A stretch of DNA of 64,000 nt, from positions 43,919,929 through 43,983,928 of the forward strand of contig NC_069130.1 in the NCBI RefSeq assembly GCF_026914265.1, read 5' to 3'. Source of the stretch: Mya arenaria. Its lineage: Eukaryota > Mollusca > Bivalvia > Myida > Myidae. Under the pieces are notes generated by a model that saw only the letters and a list, made by a program, of their open reading frames with translations, did not search any database and had not been told where the DNA came from. A program made the position numbers and the translations under genes. Below, piece by piece: positions 12,561 to 24,000 of this stretch. The first letter of the stretch is position 1; the number at the start of each line of letters is the position of its first letter.

Positions 12561-12797
12561 TTTAATAACACCAGCCACAACGACATTGCTGTGTACAGTT
12601 AAACCTATTTTAGGATGCATGCAAATACACAAAATAAATCAAATTAACTGAATACACATAGAAAGTGGTGATAATAATTAGTTCCGGGAAAAGTAACATA
12701 TATATCTATAAATAGAATGACACTTCCCCATTGATTGTTTCACTGTTTTTCATCAAATATGAATTCCCATAATCGATGCCAACACTTAACTTATTGT
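12561..12797 (-). other. Probable 3' UTR of the HEPN-NACHT gene
   Basis: This sequence follows the TAG stop on the minus strand. A candidate poly(A) signal ATTAAA (reverse complement of TTTAAT at 12561-12566) lies about 230 bp downstream of the stop. The cleavage site cannot be determined. Confidence 0.4.
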
Positions 12798-15067
12798 TCA
12801 CATTTTGGTGAATCTGAAATAAAGACTCCACCTATCGTCACCCTCGAGAACCTTGAATGACGGCGAACTGTATATATGTTCTCGGATGTCTTTCATCTCA
12901 CTGGCAGGTTTCACCGTGCAGCCGACCATGTCGCATGTAATGGTGTGTGGTATGTTCTTCATCGTCTCTATCAGACTCCGCACCGCCCCCGCTGTCATTG
13001 TCACACCCTTAAGTGTAATATCGGTGATGGAGGCTGGAGGGAGGAGGTGGAGCTCACCTAGATCTGCAATATCTATCTCAAGGCTTTGTAACGGAGGGAG
13101 ACTTGGTAGTGTATCCACAAGTAACTGGACATTCTTAACGCTATGTAACCTAACACGTTGTAGTTTACTCCACCTTTGATCGTGTTTAAATAATCTAAAT
13201 ATGTACATTTCAACATTCGATGATACACTAACTAAGTCACATGTTGTAATATGTGTTGGATCAACCTGCACACGTGTTGTATTGTCTCCGTGTATATCCA
13301 GATCTTCCAGCCTGTGACACTGGGACAGGTCATACTGCCCATCACGGTACCACAGTGTCACTGCTTTGAGGGAGTCGGAGGAGGATGTGATCACCTCCTG
13401 CAGCTCTTCCCCATTAATTTGATCATTGCATTCATTGATGTCTAGTGACTGAATACGTTCCTTGTTTATCATCATCAGCTTTTTTAACACTACGACATCC
13501 TGGTCACTATGTAACAGAATCCAGAAGCGTGCGAGATAGAGCGGTATGTCACCATAGTTGTTCGCCCTGGCTTCACGGTTCCCGGAGAGAATCAGGTTCT
13601 GAAGTAGTTCAGCCTCTCCACTGTAGAATGATGGTTGGCATGGTGGTATAGAACTATTGATCCATGAAGACATTTGTACACCGAGCTCGGGCTTCATTCC
13701 ACATATGAAAATAAATGTCTGAGAAACATCTCCCAAGATATTTTCCTTATTATCTTGTTCGTACTTGTTTGATAGCTGACTGTAGTCGTTTTCATTCAAA
13801 CATAAATGAAGAGCCGCTAAAAACTCTTGAAGTGTTTTATGAAAGAATGAAAAGTGAGATGATCTCCTGATCAATGAGTTGGATTTCTTCTCCGTGAGTA
13901 AGCCGGACTTTAATGCAAATTCAACCTGCTCCCTGCTTAACAAAGCGTTGACTGTTTTGTTGCTGAAAACAACAGACGAATCTTTGCACTCTGAATATAA
14001 AGTTGTGTATGCTAACTTTGCCAGCGCAAGGTAAACCATGGGATTTTGCACGAAGCATTCGTGTTCCTTTAATACAGATGGCAGTTCAATTTTCGGAATT
14101 TTAATCCCGCTTTGCATATAACTAAGTCTACATGATAGCATGTTTATCACGCCAGCATAAATGTCACTCTTTGAATCGGTTAACGATTTGCCCTCGAACC
14201 ACAGGCACACGAGCTGGGTGATACTGATAGGTGCTGACAATAATCCTTCAAGATCCTTCTCTGACGCCATGTCCATGAAAGCCTCTGGTGTCCGTCCATC
14301 CTTATTTCCCCCATTAAGAATGTTGATGATATTTTCCACGAGTTGCTCTGTGTCTGCAGCTCCTTCTATTTCAAGATATTTGTCGATCTTTGAATCCTGC
14401 ACTCTAAACTGTGACAGTCGCCAGGGACGCGTTGTCGTGAGAAGTGTGGCCTTGTTGGCCGAATTTCGGAAAGGGATGACTTTTTCCTCAGTTTTGCACG
14501 TACAGTTTACGTTTTCCGGATGGGTCCATTCGTCGAGGCCGTCAGCTATGATTAAACATGTTTCACTTTCCAGCACCGTCTGTAATAGCCGGTAACCATC
14601 ATCGGCATCCTTCTCGTGGTAGATTTTACGTATAAGTTGATCCTTGATCATTTGTGCTAGGTCACACGTTTTACCTGAATCTCGTAGGGTGACATGAAAC
14701 AAAAATGCAAACTCTTTGAAGAATTCTGGGTCGACAAAGCTTGTTTTAATACCGACGTTTTCCTCCGCTGGTAAATACTGGTGAGTCCACTCCAGGGCAC
14801 ACATTACGGAGAATGTAGATTTGCCATTGCCCGGTTCTCCAACAAGGAAAACATTTCTGAGCAACTGAATTTCTTTAATGAAAACATCTGAAAATTTTGC
14901 AATTTTTTGACCGCTTTCTTTGTTGCCGATTTTTCGATGATCTTTCTCCACAATTTTCGGTGCCACGTAGAATTTCCTGAGTTTGGCGTTCTTTTCTCCG
15001 AGAATGGGAGATATCGGCATGTCGGCCAAAGTGGTTCGGTAATGGTTTGCCAAACGTAGTCGTAATC
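12798..15067 (-). CDS. Coding exon 5: NACHT domain and C-terminal region
   Basis: The acceptor is ACATTTACTTCAG|GATTACG. One G from exon 4 completes the first codon (GGA), giving GLRLRLANHYRTTLADMP. No ATG is needed, because the first apparent start in this exon is an internal TTG. The 2.27-kb exon carries the whole NACHT module uninterrupted, a common arrangement for bivalve members. The stop codon is at 12800-12798. The P-loop, Walker B and TTTRPW motifs are intact, so the NTPase looks functional. Confidence 0.9.
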
Positions 15068-18000
15068 CTGAAGTAAATGTAAAGATATATCATTAAAAAC
15101 ATAGAAATAAGAACATATACGTTTGCATTATCACAAAACACTTGGTGAGAAAACAGGAATCAGTTTTGTGACAAGACGCTCGGTACAAAAGATAAGCAAT
15201 ATCACAAGACCCTTGATGCAGACGATTAGTAATATCAACAGACGCTTGTAAAGAAGATTAGAAGCAGAGTTATCAAAAGATGTCTTTTGCAAAAAATAAG
15301 TAGCAGCCTTTAACAAGAGGTCCGGGACCAAAGATAAGAAGCAGCATTATCACAAGATGCTTGTTACAGAAGATAAGTAGCAGCCTTTACCAAGACATTT
15401 GGTCCAGAAGATAAGTAACAGCATTATTACAAGACGCTTGGTACATAAAGATAAGAGGCAGAATTATTACAAGACGCTTGTTACAGAAGATAAGAAGCAG
15501 CATTATCACAAGACGCTTGGTACAGACAATAAAAAGCAGCATTGTCACAAGACGCTCAGTTCAGCAGATAAGTAGCATTATCACAAGACGCTTAGTACAG
15601 AATATAAGTAGCAGCAATATCACAAGACGCTTGTTGCAGAATATACGTAGCAGCATTATCATAAGACGATTAGAAGCAACATTATAAGTATATCACAAGT
15701 TTCCGGTACGGATAAAAGTCCGACCCGGGGGCACGCGCGTAAACTGGTAACGAGGCTTGCCGAGTCACCGGCCACGCAACGTGCCCGAGGGTCGGATTTT
15801 CCTATTCGGACCGGAAAAACATGATTGGTATTTTTTCTTGCACATCTAAAATTATCAAATTGTGGTAAAATTGATATAGAAAACGCACTTATGTACATTT
15901 TACGAACCAGCGCGTGCGACATCGTTTACTGACGTCATAAACCGCAATTATTTTAGTTTAGTTTAAACATATTTATTTTACAACGATTGTGAAACAAGTT
16001 ATTACAACATTATATTAATCACTCTCGTTGGCGCGATATTACGCGAGAGTGTGGTCTTGTGTTGTGGGGAAAACCGGAGAACCCGGAGGAAACCCACTTG
16101 TCCGGCTTGGTGACCACAAACCAAACTCACATGCGCCCAAGCCGGGAATCGAACCCGGGTCGATTAGGTGAGAAGCGAGCGCGCTTACCACTGCGCTAAC
16201 CGGACAACCAATTATTTTAAATAACTACTGATGTCAAATAGTTACTCTGAAAATCGCGTTTTTTATGATTATTTATTTCCAATTTTAATCAAAAGTCTTG
16301 CATACTTATATATTTGATTGCGCTTTACTGAAATGGTTAAATATACTTTTTCATAAACCAAACAATAAAAGAAATTAAAAGTGACACGTGGATGCGCGTG
16401 ACTCATCTAGCATAGGAGGTGTAAGACGGGGTTTTCCAGCACTGGTGACATAACCGGAAACACACGTCCGGTATGCAAAAATATCATATGACGCTTGGTA
16501 CAGGTGATAAGAAGCAGAAATATCACAAGACGCTTGGTACAGGTGATAAGAAGCAGAAATATCACAAGACGCTTGGTACAGGTGATAAGAAGCAGAAATA
16601 TCACAAGACGCTTGGTAAGAAGAAAGGCAGCAAAAGTGTAATGGTTGTATAAGTTAAAAGTTGTATGAGTTCTTATAAGTATCTATCATGTGTTTCCGGT
16701 ACGGATAGAAAAATCCGACCCGAGGGCACGCGCGTAAGCCGGTAACGAGGCTTTCCGAGTTACCGGTCACGCAGCGTGCACGAGGGTCGGATTTTTCGAT
16801 CCGGACCGGAAAAACAATATTTTTTTCCTTGCATACCTAAAATTATGAATTAGTGGGAAAATTGACGTAGAAAACGTACTTAAGTACATTTCAGCAAAAA
16901 GCGCGTGCGACGTTGTGTACTGACTTCATAAAGCGCAGTCATTTTAAATCACTATCGACGTCAAATAGTTCCTTTAAAAATAGCGCTTTTACGATTATTT
17001 CTTTTCAAATTTAATTAATAGTATTGTATACTTATATTTATGATTCCGCTTTATTGAAATTGCAAACTATACTTTTCATAAACTATACAATAAAAGAAAT
17101 AAAAAATGGCGCGTTGTTGCGCGTGACTCATCTTACATGGGGGGGTGTAAGATGAGTTTTTCCAGCACCGGTCACATGACCGGAAACACACGTCCGGATA
17201 GAAAAAAACCCGACTCGATGGCACCTGCGTTGCCAGGTAACGAAGCTTGCCGAATTACCGGCTGCGCAGCATGCCCGAGAGTCGGATTTTTCGATCTGGA
17301 ACCGAGGAACCGACACATATGATAGACATTTTTCTAGCATAGCTTCAATAACAATATTTTGTGAAAAAATACATGGAAAAGCGCATGCTTGTACATTTTC
17401 CCAAAAAGGGCGTGCGATGATGTTTACTCACGGCATGACGCGCAGTAAGTTTTATTCACGGCATACGTCAAGAAGTTTCTGAGTATCACGTCTTATAAGG
17501 GTTACTTTTTGTTTTGAAGGTATATTTTAGTAAAGTTTATGTTTATCGCACTATTCTATTGAAATCTCATAATTATAGTTACATTAAGTGTATAATAAAA
17601 GAAATAGAAAGTATTACGTCACAGCGCGTGACTCATCTGGCATGGCAGGGGTGCCAGATGGAATTTTCTTGCATACCGGACGTGTTTCCGGGCATGTGAC
17701 CAGTGGTGGAAAAAACCCGTCTTACACAGCCCATGTAAGAGGAGTCACGCGCAACAACGCGCCACTTCTTATTTCTTTTCTTGTATGGAATATGAAAAGT
17801 AAATTATGCCATTTCAATAAAGCGCAATTAAATATATAAGTACTCGCGCGCTTTGGTGAAATGCACAAAAGTGCGTTTTCTACGTCAATTTTTCCACAAA
17901 TTGATAATTTAAGATATGCAAAAAAACATCAATCAGGTGTTTCCGGTCCGGATCGAAAATTCCGACCCTCGGGCACGCTGCGTGTCCGATAACTCGGAAA

Positions 18001-21000
18001 GCCTCGTTACCGGCTTAAGCGCGTGCCCTCGGGTCGGATTTTCAATCCGTACCGGAAACACATGATACTTATATTCCAGCACGGCTGACGTCACCGGAAA
18101 TGCCTATCCGGTGTGCTAGAAATGCAGAGTTTTAACACTATCTTATCTTTCTTAACGAAAGTTAGTGGGTGGAAACCATTTTTCTTTCTTAGAAACAGTG
18201 ACCTACACCCTACTACTCATCACAGCCCCAAGCTAGCTCTTTACATAAGCCACCAAACACAGTTTCATCCATATCCATATACGTCAATTTGATCAAAAGC
18301 GTCTCTTACCTTCCTTCAATATCTCCCCTTCGTTCTCAGCACTGATCTTGAAATCGTCTGTTTGCAGCTGTCAACAAAACAGATCGACATTAAGCATCCA
18401 ATAATTCAAAGGCTATTTTACAAAATAATATAAACTATAAACTTATATTATAAAGACAAAATTGAACAGAAAACAGTTTTACTACATCAGAAAGTGTATG
18501 CACGTTGTCATAAAGGTGACATGTGTAAATAAAACTATTTTTTTATCTCGGGATCTCAACTAAATTACTCGTTCCCACGACTTGCATGTTGTTGCCACGA
18601 CTTAATAATTTCGAGGCCACCACTTCGTACGTTTAAGACGTGGGATGGTTCAGACCAGTTGACGATTTGTGTCATGGGTCTGTAATGGGTCGTGACCCAT
18701 CGGTACGCAACCTTGGTTTGGCCTCGCTTCTAATAAGGTCAAATAGGGACTCCCACCTACACTTAAGTCCGTTGGTCTGATTAGATGCAAGGTCAAATAG
18801 GGTCCCCGACCATCACTTAATTCCGCTGATCTACTAGTAATTAGGTACATGGTCAATTAGGGATTCCCACCTATAGTAAAGTCATGTGATCTAATTAGAT
18901 ACATGGTCAAATAGGGACCCCACCTACACTAAAGTACGGTGATCTAATCAGGTGCAAGGTCAAATACGGACCCCCACCTACACTAAAGTCCGGTGATCTA
19001 ATCAGGTGCAATGTCAAATACGGACCCCCACCTACACTAAAGTCCCGTGATCTAATCAGGTGCAAGGTCAATTACGGACCCCCACCTACACTAAAGTCCC
19101 GTGATCTAATCAGGTGCAAAGTCAATTACGGACCCCCACCTACACTAAAGTCCGGTGATCTAATCAGGTGCAAAGTCAATTACGGACCCCCACCTACACT
19201 AAAGTCCCGTGATCTAATCAGGTGCAAAGTCAATTACGGACCCCCACCTACACTAAAGTCCCGTGATCTAATCAGGTGCAAAGTCAATTACGGACCCCCA
19301 CCTACACTAAAGTCCCGTGATCTAATCAGGTGCAAAGTCAATTACGGACCCCCACCTACACTAAAGTCCCGTGATCTAATCAGGTGCAAGGTCAATTACG
19401 GACCCCAACCTACACTAAAGTCCCGTGATCTAATCAGGTGCAAGGTCAATTACGGACCCCCACCTACACTAAAGTCCCGTGATCTAATCAGGTGCAAAGT
19501 CAATTACGGACCCCCACCTACACTAAAGTCCCGTGATCTAATCAGGTGCAAAGTCAATTACGGACCCCCACCTACACTAAAGTCCGGTGATCTAATCAGG
19601 TGCAAAGTCAATTACGGACCCCCACCTACACTAAAGTCCCGTGATCTAATCAGGTGCAAAGTCAATTACGGACCCCCACCTACACTAAAGTCCCGTGATC
19701 TAATCAGGTGCAAAGTCAATTACGGACCCCCACCTACACTAAAGTCCCGTGATCTAATCAGGTGCAAAGTCAATTACGGACCCCCACCTACACTAAAGTC
19801 CCGTGATCTAATCAGGTGCACGGTCAAATACGGACCCCCACCTACACTAAAGTCCCGTGATCTAATCAGGTGCACGGTCAAATACGGACCCGCACCTACA
19901 CTAAAGTCCGGTGATCTAATCAGGTGCACGGTCAAATACGGACCCGCACCTACACTAAAGTCCCGTGATCTAATCAGGTGCACGGTCAAATACGGACCCC
20001 CACCTACACTAAAGTCCGGTGATCTAATCAGGTGCAAAGTCAATTACGGACCCGCACCTACACTAAAGTCCGGTGATCTAATCAGGTGCAAAGTCAATTA
20101 CGGACCCCCACCTACACTAAAGTCCCGTGATCTAATCAGGTGCACGGTCAAATACGGACCCCCACCTACACTAAAGTCCCGTGATCTAATCAGGTGCAAA
20201 GTCAATTACGGACCCCCACCTACACTAAAGTCCCGTGATCTAATCAGGTGCAAGGTCAAATAGGGACCCCCATCTTCACTGAAGTCCTAAAGTCCCCTGA
20301 TCTAATCAGGTGCAAGGTCAATTACGGAACCCCACCTACACTAAAGTCCCGTGATCTAATTAGGTGCACGGTCAAATACGGACCCCCACCTACACTAAAG
20401 TCCCGTGATCTAATCAGGTGCAAAGTCAATTACGGACCCGCACCTACACTAAAGTCCCGTGATCTAATCAGGTGCAAAGTCAATTACGGACCCCCACCTA
20501 CACTAAAGTCCCGTGATCTAATCAGGTGCAAAGTCAATTACGGACCCCCACCTACACTAAAGTCCCGTGATCTAATCAGGTGCAAGGTCAAATAGGGACC
20601 CCCATCTTCACTGAAGTCCTAAAGTCCGGTGATCTAATTAGGCGCACGGTCAAATAGGGGCCCTCACGTACAAGAAAGTCTGGTGATCTAATTATGTGCA
20701 AGGTCAAGTAGGGGCCCTCACGTATACGAAAGTCCGGAGATCTAATTAGGCACACGGTCAAATAGGGGCCCTCACGTACACGAAAGTCCGGTGATCTAAT
20801 TAGGTGCAATGTCAAAAAGGTACGCCCACTTACACTAAAGTCCGTTAATCTAATTAAGTGCAAGGTAAAATAGGGACCCGCACCTACTTCCAGTGTTTAC
20901 CTGTCGCAATGTCCTGTGAAGGAAAAAATGTTTTCGCTTTGTCTGTAGGTGGATGAAATAGGGCCCTGACCTACACTAAAGTTTGTTGATCTAATTAAGT

Positions 21001-24000
21001 GGAAGGTCAAATAGGGACCCGCACCTTCACTAAAGTCCGGTGATATCTAATTAGGTGGAAGGTCAAATAGGGACCCGCACCTTCACTAAAGTCCGGTGAT
21101 CTAATTAAGTGGAAGGTCAAATAGGGACCCCACCTTCACTAAAGTCCAGTGATCTAATTAAGTGGAAGGTCAAATAGGGGCCCCCACCCATACTAAAGTC
21201 CGGTGATCTGATTAAGTGAAAGGTCAAATAGGACCCCCCCCCCCGCCTACAGTAAAGTCCGTTGATATAATTAAGTGCAAGGTCGAATAGAGGCCCCCAC
21301 CTACACTAAAGTCCGTTGATCTGATTAGGTGCAAGGTCAAGTAGGGTCTTAAGTCCGGTGACGAGGTCAAACCATACTATTCTAAATTGTATTCAATAAA
21401 CGCATACCTGATCCGCACAAAAGGTAGTCCACTCGATATAATTCCCAATCGCTCCTCTTACACAAGAGTACAGAAATATCTTTGCAAGAGTTTATCGAAT
21501 CTGTTATAAAACAAGAGCTGTCACAGAGACAGCGCGCTCGACTATTCCGCCGCTTTTCAGTGTAAGGATTGAAAAGTTTTGGCGAAACATGCATGAATCA
21601 CTGTTAGATTAGATTTCAATGCAATACATGATGTGCGGAGATGTTAACATAAATGTGGTTACATGCAAAATTTTAACCAGAATTTTTAAGTGTAATAATA
21701 AAGGGCCATTATTTGCAAAACACAGTTATCTAACTTGATTATTCAATTAGGTTGGGTGGTTGAATACCATTTTGTATAAAGTCTCAATGCAATACATTAA
21801 GTAGTTGCTGAGATATTATCCTATGTCACATAGGATAATATCTCAGCAACTACAGTACTATGTGTGCTAAGGCTTAAAAAAATGTTTGGTTAGGGTTACA
21901 TCCTCTTCAAAAATAGGTAGGGTAGGTAGGCTTTTTATTTATTTTTTTTTTTTTTTTTATTAGACTTTATATAAGAATGCCATTTTCATCATTGGAGAAT
22001 GGTGTTAAAGTTATTGTCTATATAAGCATTTAAGGTTTTAAACTACATATTGAAAAGCACCAAAAGAAAGAATTTTTATTTTTATTTTTTTTTCCAACTG
22101 ACTATAAAAACGGTAGGGTCGGCGCCTATTCCGTAGGTAGGGTCGGGTAACCCGAACCAATATATTTTTTTTAGGCCTAACAAGACCTTAACCAGAATTT
22201 CTAAGAAGCATAATAAAGGGGCAAAAATTATATAATATGAAAGATAGAGTTATCTTACTTGATTAAATAAGAAGGATAAATGGTTGGGAGCCTGTGTGTA
22301 AAGTTTCAATGCGATACATGATGTATTTGCTGAAGCATTGACTTAAAAGTGGTTACATGCAAAACCTTAACCAGAATTTCTATGTTGAATAAAAAGGGGC
22401 CATTATTTGAATTTAATGCAAACTAGAGTTATCTTACTTGGTTATTTAAGTAGATTGGTTGAGTACCATTTTATAAAGTCTCAATGCAATTCATCCGTAG
22501 TTGCTGAGATATTAACCTATGTGTGCTTACATGCAAAACCTTAACAAGTATTTTCTGAGTCGAATAATAAAGGGCAATTATTTGCATTAAATGCAAACTA
22601 GAGTTATCTAATTTCATAAATCAAGTAGGTTGGATGGTTGAGTACCATTGTATCAAGTCTCAATGCAATACCTCAAGCAGTTGCTGAGATGTTAACCTAT
22701 GTGTGCTTGCAGCAAAACCTTAACCAGAATTTCTAAGTCAAATAATAAAGGCCTATTATTTGCATTAAATGCAAACTAGAGTTATCTAACTTCATAAATT
22801 AAGTAAGTTGGATGGTTGAGTACCATTGTATCAAGTCTCAATGCAATACCTGAAGTAGTTGCTGAGATATTAACCTATGTGTGCTTGCACGCAACACCTT
22901 ATCCAGAATTTCTTAGTAAAAAATAAAGGCCTATTATTTGCATTAAATGCAAACTAGAGTTATCTAACTTGGTTAATTGAGTAGGTTGGATGGTTGAGTA
23001 CTATTGTATCAAGTCTCAATGCAAAACCTGAAGTAGTTGCTGAGATATTAACCTATGTGTGCTTGCACGCAAAACCTTAACCAAGGGGTGACGCCGACGC
23101 TTGGGTGAGTAGTATAGCTCTCCTTATTCTTCAAATAGTCGAGCTAAAAAGGACACTTGCAATCATACCTTTTTTCAGCTGTTTCACGGCCTCGCACCCT
23201 CGAGTCGGTATGATAGTTTCATTATGTCCTCTAGGATATGAGTTCATATCTGTTCGTTTTTTGAGTTTAATTGTGTCCCATAACATAATAAGTCAATTCC
23301 GGGTGCACACATGTGCAGAAGTTGGCAGTCAAGTCGTCTGCGAAGTTTCACCATGCATAATAAAATTATTTTTAATACTCATGCCTGAACTACACTAAAA
23401 ATAGTTCACACGTTATCATTTAAAAGTACTCTTCCAGCAAGTTACTATGTATTTCTACACGCGTCGACCAAATTTAATGCAAAAAAGTAAATGTTAACTC
23501 ATACCCTTTCTCATACCTGTTCTGTGGCGTGTTGTGCCTTACATCGGTATGCTGGTTCAGCTGTGTCATCTATCGCATACAGTCAAACCTGTTTAATCTG
23601 TTCCACGGCATGTCGTGCCTAGGGCCGGTATGCCGGTAAGTTGTGTCATCTATCTTGTAAAGTCACCTGTTAAACTATTCCACGGAGTGTGGTGCTATGG
23701 GCCGGTATGCTAGTTCAGTTGTGGTTTTTATCATGTACAAGCATACCTATTTAATCTGTTTCATGGGATGTTGTGCCTTGAGTAGGAATACTAGTTCAGT
23801 TGTGTCATCTATCATGGAAAGCCATACCTTTTTGTTCTGTTCCACGGCATTTCGTACCTAGGGCCTCTATCATGGAAAGCCATACCTGCTTAATCTGTTT
23901 CGCGGCTTGTTGTGCCTTGGGCCAGTATGCTAGTTCAATTTTGCCATCTCTCTTGTAAAGTCATACCTGTATAATCTGTTTAGTCCGCTATCATGTAAAT

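Larger units (their letters stand above)
15068..18309 (-). other. Intron 4 of HEPN-NACHT gene, filled with repeats
   Basis: The donor is at 18309-18308 (GAAG|GTAAGAGAC). The intron contains a split 39-bp minisatellite and four copies of one hairpin-headed foldback family, one with a SINE inside. Little unique sequence remains. Confidence 0.8.
21507..23147 (-). mobile_element. HINE/Helentron-like element H1 with about 179-bp core repeats
   Basis: Read on the minus strand, it begins with an AGCTCGACTATTTGAAGAAT...GGAGAGCT hairpin near 23142 and ends with GCTGTCTCTGTGACAGCTCT followed by TGTT near 21511. Between them, units of 178-180 bp repeat (GCTGAGAT at 22503, 22683, 22861 and 23039). The layout of 5' hairpin, core tandem repeats and 3' hairpin plus CTCTTGTT matches four other elements in the window. 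It lies in intron 2, about 30 bp from the exon 3 acceptor. No Rep/helicase is encoded, so it is non-autonomous. Confidence 0.72.

Noticed and set aside
14161..14595. 144-aa plus-strand open frame
   Set aside because: It is a shadow of the NACHT exon on the other strand.
16133..16205. tRNA-Glu gene on the minus strand
   Set aside because: It has good A and B boxes but is the head of a SINE with a target duplication, not a free tRNA gene.
15478..16604. Repetitive frames ITRRLVQ and LLLITCTKRLV
   Set aside because: They come from the 39-bp minisatellite (13 codons per unit).
19774..20863. Repetitive 18-residue open frames on both strands
   Set aside because: They come from the 54-bp minisatellite. 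Openness on both strands at once shows it is an arithmetic effect.
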